The notes under the pieces: model-generated | Seen by the model: the letters and a program-made list of their open reading frames with translations, nothing else | What the model was told of the DNA's origin: nothing | Database searches by the model: none | NCBI RefSeq assembly: GCF_030409215.1 | Contig: NZ_JAUFPL010000034.1 | Span: 378,879-442,878 of the forward strand | Length of the DNA: 64,000 nt | Source: Halomonas ramblicola | GTDB taxonomy: Bacteria > Pseudomonadota > Gammaproteobacteria > Pseudomonadales > Halomonadaceae | Reading direction: 5' to 3' | Part shown: piece by piece, positions 8,479 to 16,580 of the stretch | Layout: the number at the start of each line of letters is the position of its first letter | Numbering within the stretch: position 1 is the stretch's first letter | Translations under genes and position numbers: made by a program

Positions 8479-9345
8479 ATGAAACTGATCCTCAGCCGCA
8501 AGGGCTTCGACTCCTCCGCCGGGGGCGTGCCGAGCCCCCTCTTCCCGGATGGCCGGCTGCTGGCCCTGCCCATTCCGGACGCGACCTCGACGATTCGCTA
8601 CCACGATATCGCCCATGATGGCGTCTCGCTGGACACCCTGGTCACCCCGCTGACCCGGGGCAAGGTCGCACCCGACGACGGCGCCCATCTCGATCCCGAC
8701 CTGATCGCCGGGATGCTGCCCCGCCAGGCCGGCTGGCGGCCGATCTTCGGGCAGTCCGGCCAGGCCCAGGGGCATCTGCGCAACCACGGGGTCGGCCCGG
8801 GGGACCTCTTCCTGTTCTTCGGCCTCTTCCGCCGTGTCGAGCCCCACGACGGCGCCTGGCGCTGGGCGCCCGGCTCGCGTCCCCACCATGTGATCTGGGG
8901 CTGGCTGCAGGTGGCGGCGATGGTGCCGGTGGACGAGGCGCGCTCGGGGGACTATGCGTGGGCGGCCTATCACCCCCACTTCCGGCGTGCGGCCGATCCC
9001 CGCAACGTGCTCTACCTGGCGAACCGGCGGCTACGCCTCGATGGGCTGAATGAGGCGTTGCCGGGCGCCGGCGTCTTTCCGCATTTTTCGCCGAATCGAC
9101 AGCTGACGACACCCGGTGCGGAGCGGGTCTCCGACTGGCGGCTGCCCGCCTGGTGCTATCCGCAGGGCGAGCGCCGGCCGCTGAGCTACCACACCGACCG
9201 GCGACGCTGGCAACGCCATGCCGACCACACCGCGCTGAGTGCGGCGGCGCGCGGCCAGGAGTTCATCCTGGAGTGCGATGACTATCCCGAGGCGCTGACC
9301 TGGGCCGGCGGCCTGATCCGGTGCCGATCACCGGCAAGAGACTAG
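8479..9345 (+). CDS. Nmad3 (nucleotide modification associated domain 3) protein
   Basis: 288 residues, beginning MKLILSRKGFDSSAGGVPSP, the signature opening of the Nmad3 family. Further conserved blocks are HLDPDL near 75, FGQSGQAQGHLRNHGVGPGD near 95-115, FLFFGLFRRVE, VIWGWLQV and the C-terminal DHTALSAAARGQEFILE. Nmad domains were named from association with DNA base-modification genes, mostly in phages; no enzymatic activity has been assigned to Nmad3. The ATG at 8479 opens the conserved region. There is no obvious modification partner nearby. A decayed second copy of the gene lies at 17131-17360. Confidence 0.75.
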   Translation: MKLILSRKGFDSSAGGVPSPLFPDGRLLALPIPDATSTIRYHDIAHDGVSLDTLVTPLTRGKVAPDDGAHLDPDLIAGMLPRQAGWRPIFGQSGQAQGHLRNHGVGPGDLFLFFGLFRRVEPHDGAWRWAPGSRPHHVIWGWLQVAAMVPVDEARSGDYAWAAYHPHFRRAADPRNVLYLANRRLRLDGLNEALPGAGVFPHFSPNRQLTTPGAERVSDWRLPAWCYPQGERRPLSYHTDRRRWQRHADHTALSAAARGQEFILECDDYPEALTWAGGLIRCRSPARD

Positions 9346-9484
9346 CTGCGCAGGTCGCGAAAGGCCTCGATCACCCGTTCCGCCAACGCTTCACCGGCGC
9401 CACCCAGCCCATCCCGACGCACCAGGGCGACCTGGTAGTCGCCCAGCGGCGGCAGGGTATCGCCATCGAGCCGACGCAGCGGCG
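9342..9484. repeat. 143-base direct repeat, copy 1 (LysR 3' end)
   Basis: Pairs with 13424-13566 in the same orientation. By eye four positions differ over 143 bases and no gaps are needed. Both copies start at the LysR stop codon. Confidence 0.9.
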
Positions 9485-9515
9485 CGCGCCCGGTGGAGGG
9501 CATCTGGGTCATGGC
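9342..9515 (-). pseudogene. C-terminal remnant of a LysR-family regulator (copy A)
   Basis: The minus strand reads LRRLDGDTLPPLGDYQVALV then RRDGLGGAGEALAERVIEAF and RDLRS before a stop that overlaps the end of the Nmad3 gene. This is the last ~50 residues of a LysR substrate-binding domain; the rest of the gene, including the helix-turn-helix, is absent. Bases 9342-9484 are repeated almost exactly at 13424-13566. Upstream of 9484 the sequence no longer matches that copy. Confidence 0.65.
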
Positions 9516-9632
9516 CATACCCTTTCAATAAATCTTAATGCCGCTCGAGGTAGACGCCCTGCACGCCCTGCAGGAGCGCGAGGCAGACGCGCTCCATGAC
9601 CACCGCCCATCATGAGCGTAGCGTGCCGGCCG

Positions 9633-10130
9633 TCATTCCTCCGCCGCGGTTTCCAGTCCATCCAGCAGCTTGCCGAGCAGCCGGCTCAGCGTCTCCTGCT
9701 CCTCGCGACTCAGGGGCTCGAGTAGTCGCGCCTCGTTCTCCACGTGCTGCGGAATGAGCCGGTCCATCAGCTCGCGTCCCTGGTCGGTGAGCGAGACCAG
9801 GGTGCCGCGGCGGTCCTCGGGATTGGGCGAGCGCCGGATCAACCCGGCCCGCTCCAGGCGATCCAGCCGATTGGTCATGCCCCCCGAGGAAATCATCAGT
9901 GCCTCGAACAACTGGGTCGGCGTCAGCGCATAGGGCGTACCGGCGCGGCGCAGCGAGGCCAGCACATCGAACTCCCCCGCCTGCAGGCCGTGCTGCTTGA
10001 AGAAGGCATCCAGCCGCCCCTTGGTGATCAGTTGACTCGTCTTCAGGTAACCGACCACCTCCATGGGCAGCAGGTCGAGGTCGGGCAGCTCACGCCGCCA
10101 TTGGCTCACCGCCAGTTTCACTCGGTTCAT
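9633..10130 (-). CDS. MarR-family transcriptional regulator
   Basis: 165 residues. The winged helix-turn-helix occupies about residues 55-125: GEFDVLASLRRAGTPYALTP, SSGGMTNRLDRLERAGLIRR, then the wing NPEDRRGTLVSLTDQG with its conserved DRRG turn. Flanking helices give the dimer interface. MarR proteins are usually repressors released by small phenolic or redox-active ligands. It is divergent from the EamA transporter gene at 10230, the classic arrangement for a regulator of an exporter, and two palindromes lie in the 99-base gap. Confidence 0.92.
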   Translation of the reverse strand: MNRVKLAVSQWRRELPDLDLLPMEVVGYLKTSQLITKGRLDAFFKQHGLQAGEFDVLASLRRAGTPYALTPTQLFEALMISSGGMTNRLDRLERAGLIRRSPNPEDRRGTLVSLTDQGRELMDRLIPQHVENEARLLEPLSREEQETLSRLLGKLLDGLETAAEE

Positions 10131-10155
10131 TGCCGCTCTTCCTTGCCAAATATAA

Positions 10156-10199
10156 ATCTCGATATTAAGATACTTCCCAGAAAGTCACTCTTCGAAGAG
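10156..10199. promoter_or_regulatory. Candidate MarR operators between the regulator and the transporter
   Basis: Two inverted repeats lie in the divergent gap: ATCTCGATATTAAGAT (10156-10171, symmetric ATCT/ATAT/AGAT) and CTCTTCGAAGAG (10188-10199, a perfect 12-base palindrome). The first resembles the A/T-rich palindromes bound by many MarR proteins. No other gene shares this gap. Confidence 0.45.
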
Positions 10200-10229
10200 A
10201 TACTTAATCTCAAGCTACAGGAGCCTATG

Positions 10230-11180
10230 ATGACCAACGTCACGCCCACGCACAAGCGCCCCGGCCTCCAGGCGATCGGTTGCCTGCTGCTGGTCGGCAC
10301 CTTCCTCGCCCTGTCGCTGACGATCGGCAAGTTGGCCGACGAGGCCGGCGCCCCACGCTTGACCTTTCTGATGGCGGCCATGGCCGGGGCCGGCCTGGTG
10401 CTGCTGGGCATCGCCGCGGCCCGCCACCGGCCGCTGACCTTCGACCGTCGCACCCTGGAGTATGCCGCCGTGGCCGGGGCCCTGTTCGCCCTGCCCAATG
10501 CCCTGGCCTTCGTGGCGGTACGTCACGTCGGCGCCGGCTTCATCTCGCTCAGTTTCGCCTTCCCGATCCTGATCACCTGGCTGCTGGCCGTCCTGCTGAG
10601 CCTGGAACGCTTACGGATGCTGCGCCTGCTCGGCGTGCTGCTGGGGCTCTCCGGGGGCCTGGTGCTGGCCACGGCCAAGGCCGGCGGCATCGACGGCTCA
10701 CCGGGCTGGGCCCTGCTGGTGCTGGCCATGCCGCTGGTGATCGCCCTGGGCAATCTCTATCGCACCCTGCGTTGGCCCGAGGCCAGCTCGCCGGTCTTCC
10801 TGGCGGCGCTGATGATGTTCGGCGGGGCCGCGACCCTGCTGCCCCTGGCACTGGCCCTCGAACCCGGCCAGCTGCCCATCCTGTTCACCCGCGACGCCGT
10901 GCTGCGCCTGCTCGCGGTGGAGATCACGGTGTTCTCAGTGCTCTACCTCTTCTACTTCGTGCTGCAGAAGCTCGCCGGCCCCGTCTACTTGAGCCAGATC
11001 GGCGCGGTGGCGGCCGTGGTCGGTACCCTGATCGCGGTGCTGGCCCTCGGCGAAGCGCCGCCGCCCAACCTGGGCCTGGCCGCGCTGCTGGTCATCGTCG
11101 GCAGCCTGCTGTTCCAGCGTGGGGCCCGCGCCGCGACCCAAGGCTTGAAGTCGACAAGCGGCCACCAAGCGTCTACCTAG
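10230..11180 (+). CDS. EamA/DMT-superfamily transporter
   Basis: 316 residues with about ten hydrophobic helices in two homologous halves, the RhaT/EamA pattern. Segments include LQAIGCLLLVGTFLALSLTI, the FALPNALAFVAVRHVGAGFI loop and ISLSFAFPILITWLLAVLL, and the second half ends with AALLVIVGSLLFQRGAR. An inner-membrane metabolite or drug exporter is the likely role; substrate unknown. Two adjacent ATGs exist (10227, 10230); AGGAG at 10219 has better spacing to the second. Divergent from the MarR gene, which presumably represses it. A long upstream extension of the same frame is antisense to marR and not real. Confidence 0.88.
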   Translation: MTNVTPTHKRPGLQAIGCLLLVGTFLALSLTIGKLADEAGAPRLTFLMAAMAGAGLVLLGIAAARHRPLTFDRRTLEYAAVAGALFALPNALAFVAVRHVGAGFISLSFAFPILITWLLAVLLSLERLRMLRLLGVLLGLSGGLVLATAKAGGIDGSPGWALLVLAMPLVIALGNLYRTLRWPEASSPVFLAALMMFGGAATLLPLALALEPGQLPILFTRDAVLRLLAVEITVFSVLYLFYFVLQKLAGPVYLSQIGAVAAVVGTLIAVLALGEAPPPNLGLAALLVIVGSLLFQRGARAATQGLKSTSGHQAST

Positions 11181-11224
11181 AAGGGTGATCCCCCACCACG
11201 CCAGGCCCGAGAGGAGAATTCGCC

Positions 11225-11926
11225 ATGACCGCTCCCCTGCCCCCCGTCGTCTCCCAGGCGGAGTGGCAAGCCGCCCTCGAGGACCAGATCGCCAGGGAGA
11301 AGGCCCATACCCGGGAGCGCGACCGGTTGAGCGCCGCCCGCCGCCGGCTGCCCATGGTCGAGGTACGCGGCGACTACGGCTTCGAGGGCCCGTCGGGCCC
11401 GGCGAGCCTGCTCGACCTGTTCGCGGGGCGCTGCCAGCTGATCGTCTACCACTTCATGTTCGGGCCCGACTGGGAGGCGGGCTGCGACGGCTGCTCCTGG
11501 GTGGTGGATGCCATGACCCACCCCGCCCACCTGCACGCCCGGGACACCAGCCTGGTGCTGGTCTCCCGCGCGCCCTTGGCGAAGCTCGAGCGCTACCGGC
11601 AACGCATGGGCTGGCAACATCCGCCCTGGGTCTCCTCCCTGGGCAGCGACTTCAACCGCGATATGGGCGTGACGAGCCAGGACTGCTGCGCTCCGGACAC
11701 CGACCGCGGCGAGCGCCACGGGGTCAGCGTCTTCCTGCGCGACGGCGAGCGGATCTACCGCACCTACTTCACCGGCAAGCGCGGCGTCGAGTACCTGGGC
11801 AGCCTGTGGAGCTATCTGGACCTGACGCCCTACGGCCGCCAGGAGACCTGGGAGGAGTCGCCACCCGGCTGGCCCCAGACGCCACCCTACGCCTGGAACC
11901 GCCGCCACGACGAGTACGAGCCCTGA
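11225..11926 (+). CDS. DUF899 thioredoxin-like protein (copy C)
   Basis: 233 residues with QLIVYHFMFGPDWEAGCDGC (CxxC), VSRAPLAKLERYRQRMGWQ and the terminal DLTPYGRQETWEESPPGWPQ. It diverges from copies A and B at the central block: SSLGSDFNRDMGVTSQDCCA replaces the usual SDFNYDFHV sequence, and a tandem Cys pair is added. The start is supported by GAGAGGAG about nine bases upstream. It lies 44 bases downstream of the EamA gene on the same strand. It has no TGTCGA-N17-CGA(C/T) element before it, so it may be outside the sigma regulon. Cytosolic redox protein of unknown reaction. Confidence 0.87.
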   Translation: MTAPLPPVVSQAEWQAALEDQIAREKAHTRERDRLSAARRRLPMVEVRGDYGFEGPSGPASLLDLFAGRCQLIVYHFMFGPDWEAGCDGCSWVVDAMTHPAHLHARDTSLVLVSRAPLAKLERYRQRMGWQHPPWVSSLGSDFNRDMGVTSQDCCAPDTDRGERHGVSVFLRDGERIYRTYFTGKRGVEYLGSLWSYLDLTPYGRQETWEESPPGWPQTPPYAWNRRHDEYEP

Positions 11927-12105
11927 GCGCGCTCGCCGGTGGACCCGTCGCGTCATGGGCCCGGCAGACGAGCCTTCACTTCTGCCATTCGCAGGGCGTG
12001 CCGTACCGGTTGAAGCGAACTGACACGAGTGGCGGGAGGAGAGAGACACCGTGACGGCCCGACGCTGGTCGATGGCGACATCCCGTCGATCGGGAGGGCA
12101 AGCGC

Positions 12106-12444
12106 ATGAAAGTTCTGACGCTCAAGGTCCTGGCGCTGTTCGGCGCGCTGATGCTGGGGGTGATTGCTGACATTCGCAGCTTCGACGAGACGCGGGGCGG
12201 CTACGAGCCGCCATATACCGGCTTCACCGGGGAGCCCATCGACTAGCGACGGCTCGATCGCGGCCCGGAGGGCTTCGACAAGCGCGGCCATGTGATCGAT
12301 GTGCTGGTCAACTGCGAGACCGGCATGATCAGCCTCTCGGTGTTTGGTCTCGAATGGCAATGGCGCCAAGTGTCGCCACGGGCCCTGGCAGTGCACCGCC
12401 CACGGGAAGCCTGCCAGCAGGTCGGCTATGTAACACGCTTCTAA
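12106..12444 (+). pseudogene. Small membrane-anchored or exported protein gene interrupted by an in-frame amber codon
   Basis: From ATG at 12106, preceded by GGGAGGG, the frame encodes MKVLTLKVLALFGALMLGVI, a clear signal or anchor segment, then a short tail to TAG at 12244-12246 (46 residues). The same frame then stays open without interruption to TAA at 12442, encoding 65 more residues of ordinary composition (DRGPEGFDKRGHVIDVLVNC, then GLEWQWRQVSPRALAVHRP). Continuity of frame and codon use across the TAG indicates one 112-codon gene with a single nonsense mutation, or less likely readthrough. I do not recognise the family. Confidence 0.6.
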
Positions 12445-12710
12445 GGCAGCGCCTCCACTTCGCGCTTGATACAAGCGATGCGGGCTTATTGCGCCTGTTA
12501 TTTTTGTCGCTTCGAAAGCGGCCTATGAGCGTCTCTAGGGACGAAGTTTCATTTGAATAACCGCGAACCTGGGGATGGTAGCAGTGCTCAAAAGCGTCTT
12601 ACTGGCTGCTGAGAGTGGCTTCATCGTCGAGAGCAGGTAGCAGAGGCGGGTATTCATGGTTTCACACAGCCTCGGCCGATTGCGGGTATCGATCAGCGTT
12701 GCGGCTCCCC

Positions 12711-13385
12711 CTACTGGGCCTTGCCCATCGCCATCGCCGACTCGGGCGAGACGCCCTGGGCCAGGGCCGCCTCGCGCTCAGCGGCGAGGGCGCGTCGGAA
12801 GGCGTCGCGCTGCTGCAGGCGTTCCCAGTAGGCGGCCACGGCAGGCTTGAAACGCTCGTCCAGTCCGATATGGCTGGCCAGCAGCAGCGCATAGCCCACC
12901 GAGATGTCGGCGGCGGTGAAGCGCCCGGCGCAGAGGAAGGGCTCGCGCTCCAGGCGCGGCTCCAGGGTGCGCAGCCGGGAGAGACACCAGCGGGCATAGT
13001 CCTCCACCACCTGGGGCTGGCGCCGCTCGGGCGGCTCGAAATGGCCGTAGCGCAGCACCAGGGTCTGGGGAAAGGTCAGGGTCGCCTCGCCGAAGTGCAG
13101 GAAGTTGAGGTAGTCGGCGTAGGCCGGCTCGTCCGCCCCCACCTCCAGGCCCGCCTCGGGGCGACGCGAGGCGAGGTACTGGCAGATGGCCGCGGATTCG
13201 GTCATGGCCACCTCACCGTCGAACAGCGCGGGCACCGTGCCCAAGGGGTTGATTTCGAGGAAGGTCTCGTCATGCACCCGCGGCGGGAAGGGGTGCATCA
13301 CCAGCTCATAGGCAAGGCCCAGCTCCTCGAACAGCCACAGGGGGCGGAAGGAGCGAGCGCTGACGCAGTGGTGGAGTCGAATCAT
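12711..13385 (-). CDS. Glutathione S-transferase family protein
   Basis: 224 residues. The thioredoxin-like N-terminal domain starts MIRLHHCVSARSFRPLWLFE, with the active-site Ser/Cys position in CVSARSFR, and NPLGTVPALFDGEVAMTESA supplies the cis-Pro and the glutathione-binding Glu-Ser. The all-helical C-terminal domain (about 90-210) contains FTAADISVGYALLLA, the usual N-capping box motif. Probable conjugating or reductive detoxification enzyme in the cytoplasm; substrate unknown. It is monocistronic, downstream of a region of gene debris. Confidence 0.9.
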   Translation of the reverse strand: MIRLHHCVSARSFRPLWLFEELGLAYELVMHPFPPRVHDETFLEINPLGTVPALFDGEVAMTESAAICQYLASRRPEAGLEVGADEPAYADYLNFLHFGEATLTFPQTLVLRYGHFEPPERRQPQVVEDYARWCLSRLRTLEPRLEREPFLCAGRFTAADISVGYALLLASHIGLDERFKPAVAAYWERLQQRDAFRRALAAEREAALAQGVSPESAMAMGKAQ

Positions 13386-13423
13386 GGTCGCGTTCCAGCT
13401 GGCTGGTCGAGGGTCATGGTGAC

Positions 13424-13566
13424 CTAGCCGCGCAGGTCGCGAAAGGCCTCGATCACCCGTTCCGCCAAGGCTTCACCGGCGCCACCCAGCCCATCCCGAC
13501 GCACCAGGGCGACCTGGTAGTCGCCCAGCGGCGGAAGGGTATCGCCGTCGAGCCGACGCAGCGGCG
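13424..13566. repeat. 143-base direct repeat, copy 2 (LysR 3' end)
   Basis: Partner of 9342-9484, same orientation, four visible mismatches. The repeats bracket the MarR/EamA/DUF899/GST segment, so recombination between them would delete about 4.1 kb. Confidence 0.9.
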
Positions 13567-13593
13567 GTCGGATCAGCAGGGCGCCACCGCATT
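13424..13593 (-). pseudogene. C-terminal remnant of a LysR-family regulator (copy B)
   Basis: The minus strand reads GALLIRPPLRRLDGDTLPPL and continues to AERVIEAFRDLRG and a stop, matching the LysR tail at 9342-9515. This copy keeps a few more upstream residues (GALLIRPP) before homology ends near 13593, exactly where the A/T-richer cassette begins. It has no helix-turn-helix and cannot be functional. Confidence 0.65.
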
Positions 13594-13939
13594 GCGAATG
13601 CACTCAGGGGATCGGTCGAGCTGGGATTCTCCCCTCTTCAAGATGATCTGTCCACGATGGAAAAGCATAGCAGGAGAATCGGAAAGCAAAAGAATGCGAA
13701 TATTAACAGGTACTGCCAGCGGGCCCTCCTGCAACCAAAAAATATTATTAGACAGCGCTTTAATAGTAAAGGTTAGTTGCCACACCCTCACCGGGATTCT
13801 ATTCTTTTCTGACTATGCCAAAGAACAAGAATTGAGAAGTCCTCTCAGGACAACCCCACGACACCCACACAACACCGGAAAGCAAGCACCTCGGGAGTCT
13901 TTCCCAGCGCTGGCTTTCCACGCCGAATGGGGGTGACTC
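13594..13939. other. A/T-richer intergenic region at the left edge of an acquired cassette
   Basis: Base composition drops abruptly after the LysR remnant. No convincing coding frame is seen. The region presumably carries the promoter of the phosphatase gene; a purine-rich GGGGGTGA sequence just before 13940 may serve its ribosome binding. Confidence 0.5.
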
Positions 13940-15610
13940 ATGATAACACCCTGTTTCATCAAGACAGCCGCCATACTCTTCCTGGTCGCCCCCGCGGCCT
14001 CCCTGGGATTGATATCCCCAGGCATGGCAGACAGCCGCCACGTTGACCTGGTGCTGCTCGTAACCATCGACATGCTCAAGGGAGAAATGCCATTCGCTCA
14101 CTATGACCGCCTCTCGGAAGGTGGCCTCAGGTACGCCATGGATAACGGCGTGTCCTATACCAATGCGCACTATCAACATGCAACCACGTTCACGGCCGTG
14201 GGACATGCGGTGCTCGGGACCGGAGCTCCTGCTGCACAGCACGGACTCGCGGGCAATGACTGGGCCGACAGGCAGACCGGGGAGCGCATCTACTGTGTGG
14301 CCGACCCCGATAGCGAGCCTTTCGTCGACACGGACATGCTCGGCACTTCACCACGCAACCTGACCGCCACGACCTTCTCCGATGAAATCGTACTTTCTTC
14401 CGGTGGCAAGTCGCGCACCTTTGGTGTCAGCGTCAAGGACCGTGGCGCGATCATCCCCGCAGGTCGCTTGGGCAAGGCCTTCTGGTATGAATCGGGATCG
14501 GGCGACTTCTACACCACCTCCTACTATTACGACGACATGCCAGAATGGGTCACCGAGTTCAACGAAGCCGGGCACAAGGACAGATTCCGCGACGAACAGT
14601 GGACGCTGCTTCATCCCGAAGAGACCTATACCTTTGCCCACAATGACGATCGCGACCATGAAAAGGGCTACTATGCACTCGGCCCGACCCTTCCCAAGGA
14701 TTACGACAACCCGAACGATGACGACTACTATGGTGGACTGCGCTTTTCACCCGCGGGCGATGAGCTGACACTGGACTTTGCCAGGGAACTGATGGAGCAA
14801 GAAGCGATTGGACAAGGGGAAGCCACGGACGTGCTGTCCATCAGTCTCTCAGGCCTGGACTACGTGGGCCATGCCTGGGGCACACACAGCCTGGAATATG
14901 AGGACATGTTCCTTCAGGTCGACACCCTGCTCGCCGACTTCTTCGACTTCGTCGATGACCGCGTCGGACTGGACAGCACGCTTCTCATCATTGCCGCCGA
15001 TCATGGCGCCGATGACACGCCCGAATACCAGCACCAGCAAGGACTTGATGCCGATCGGCACTACCCGGAAGCCTTCATCAAGGCCGCCAATGACGCCTTG
15101 CGTAACCGCTTCGACATAGACGACGACCTCATCATGGCGTTCTGGAATCCCAGCCTCTACCTCAATCCCGAGGTCATGGAGCGTCATGATCTGGCTTATC
15201 CCGAGGTCGAACGGGCATTGGCCGAAGCCATGCTCAACCAGGATGGAGTGAGCTATGCAATCGCCCGCACGGACCTGGAAAACGGCAAAGTGCCGGATAC
15301 ACCCATCATGCAGAAACTGACACGGGCCTTTCATCCGCAGCGGTCGGGCAATGTCCTCTTCATCCAGGACCAGTTCTGGTACCTGTATCCCAATGCCGAT
15401 CAGTTCTCGGCCATGCATGGAAGCCCTTACGCCTATGATACGCATGTCCCCATCCTGATGGCCGGTCCGGATATCCCGCATCAGGTCGTGAACAGGAGTG
15501 TGGCAGTCAGCGATCTGGCAATTACCGTCACCAACTACATGAACGTCCGGACGCCATCCGGGGCCGATGGCAATCCACTCATAGAAGTCCTGGCCGGGAA
15601 AAACCCGTGA
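13940..15610 (+). CDS. Exported alkaline-phosphatase-superfamily phosphodiesterase/phosphatase (PafA/NPP-like)
   Basis: 556 residues with an N-terminal signal sequence (KTAAILFLVAPAASLGLISP). Metal-site motifs of the superfamily are present in order: Asp44 in LVTIDML; the Thr nucleophile region HATTFTAVGHAVLGTG (80-95); LSGLDYVGHAWG; IIAADHGAD; and YDTHVPIL near 490. Overall length and spacing resemble PafA-type periplasmic alkaline phosphatases rather than PhoA. It would hydrolyse phosphate mono- or diesters outside the inner membrane. It heads a three-gene lower-GC cassette of exported proteins and is followed by a strong hairpin. Codon use is less G/C-biased than in flanking genes, suggesting transfer. 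Confidence 0.85.
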   Translation: MITPCFIKTAAILFLVAPAASLGLISPGMADSRHVDLVLLVTIDMLKGEMPFAHYDRLSEGGLRYAMDNGVSYTNAHYQHATTFTAVGHAVLGTGAPAAQHGLAGNDWADRQTGERIYCVADPDSEPFVDTDMLGTSPRNLTATTFSDEIVLSSGGKSRTFGVSVKDRGAIIPAGRLGKAFWYESGSGDFYTTSYYYDDMPEWVTEFNEAGHKDRFRDEQWTLLHPEETYTFAHNDDRDHEKGYYALGPTLPKDYDNPNDDDYYGGLRFSPAGDELTLDFARELMEQEAIGQGEATDVLSISLSGLDYVGHAWGTHSLEYEDMFLQVDTLLADFFDFVDDRVGLDSTLLIIAADHGADDTPEYQHQQGLDADRHYPEAFIKAANDALRNRFDIDDDLIMAFWNPSLYLNPEVMERHDLAYPEVERALAEAMLNQDGVSYAIARTDLENGKVPDTPIMQKLTRAFHPQRSGNVLFIQDQFWYLYPNADQFSAMHGSPYAYDTHVPILMAGPDIPHQVVNRSVAVSDLAITVTNYMNVRTPSGADGNPLIEVLAGKNP

Positions 15611-15660
15611 TAATTCGATAGAAACGGGGTAGAAAACCGGGTCACAATCGAAAGGAATAG

Positions 15661-15690
15661 CCGCATGCAGCCCACCAGGACTGCATGCGG
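15661..15690 (+). terminator. Rho-independent terminator candidate after the phosphatase
   Basis: A perfect 10-base stem CCGCATGCAG / CTGCATGCGG closes a 10-base loop and is followed by TGTTTTC. It lies 50 bases past the stop codon. The T-run is short, so termination may be partial. Confidence 0.65.
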
Positions 15691-15756
15691 TGTTTTCACC
15701 ATTCACCATGAACGGAAAGATCAAGTCCTGCAACAGAGTAAAAGAACGGCGCCTCC

Positions 15757-16515
15757 ATGAACGACACACTCTGGACAGGATGGCAGCAAGCCATCTGCGT
15801 ATCATTGTTAACCGCTCTTCTGTGCACGGCTGTTATCGGTAGCACATCCGCCGGGAGCACCATGAAACCCGAAAGCGATGTGCACGTTCACTTGTACAAT
15901 GATCATGCCGAGGTCGTCGAATTCCGCTTGCCTCCTGGGGCAGCGCTGGAGGAACCGAATGGCCGGCATCGTGTCATTGTCGCGCTGTCCCGTCACTTGG
16001 CACGCCATGCGCGAGACGACGGCAGTGCCGGGGAGCATGACCTCATGCCGGGGGATCTGCGGTGGTTGAGGGCCGGCACTGCCCGCATTGACAATATCGG
16101 TGACACGGTGGCCCGTTTCCTCGAAGTCCGTTCCCGGGTCACCTCCCTCGCTCCCGACCCACCAGGCCCCTCTGCTCACGAACTCTCCCGGGCTCCCGGT
16201 ATCTCCGAGCTGGCTTCCGACAGGGCCGAGCTCCGGCTGGACAACGCGCATTTCCGCGTGACGGAGTACCGGCTCGAACGTCAGTCCTCACTGCCCGAAC
16301 ACCTGGCAGCCAATCAGGTCCTGATCGCATTCGATCGGGTCGATCTCCTGCGTACCGATGGCGATGACCGCTCTCGCACCCTGCGCCTGGGCGACAAGAG
16401 GATCGCCTGGATACCGGCAGGCCATCAGGTGCTCAAAAACCTTGGCCACGGCATGGCGCACTTCATGACGGTAGAGATAAAACCGCCACAGCGCTATACC
16501 GACTACGAGCCATGA
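15757..16515 (+). CDS. Exported two-domain cupin-like protein
   Basis: 252 residues with an N-terminal hydrophobic export signal (ICVSLLTALLCTAVIGSTSA). Two similar cupin-type repeats follow. The first has VHLYNDHAEVVEFRLPPG and then GDLRWLRAGTARIDNIGDTV with RFLEV; the second has LRLDNAHFRVTEYRLERQ and then KRIAWIPAGHQVLKNLGHGM with HFMTVEI. The canonical His-rich metal motif of enzymatic cupins is not clear, so it may bind ligand or protein rather than catalyse. It is 146 bases downstream of the phosphatase with a terminator between, and 65 bases before the next exported protein. Function unknown; the repeat structure is what I can see. Confidence 0.6.
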   Translation: MNDTLWTGWQQAICVSLLTALLCTAVIGSTSAGSTMKPESDVHVHLYNDHAEVVEFRLPPGAALEEPNGRHRVIVALSRHLARHARDDGSAGEHDLMPGDLRWLRAGTARIDNIGDTVARFLEVRSRVTSLAPDPPGPSAHELSRAPGISELASDRAELRLDNAHFRVTEYRLERQSSLPEHLAANQVLIAFDRVDLLRTDGDDRSRTLRLGDKRIAWIPAGHQVLKNLGHGMAHFMTVEIKPPQRYTDYEP

Positions 16516-16580
16516 TGCACAGACGAGGAGCCGGCGGGAGATCGGTTTCTCTTTCATGACCTCCATCGCCACCAAGAGCC

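Noticed and set aside
9538..9615. 25-codon frame after the LysR remnant
   Set aside because: No ribosome-binding site and no recognisable product; may be the tail of another decayed gene.
11150..11180. AGTCGA...CGTC before DUF899 copy C as a further ECF42 promoter
   Set aside because: The -35 box has a mismatch and the spacing is 15 rather than the 17 seen at the other sites.
12005..12030. TTGAAGCGAACT as a third SoxR/MerR box
   Set aside because: Only one half resembles the nat box and no -35/-10 pair with a 19-base spacer fits around it.
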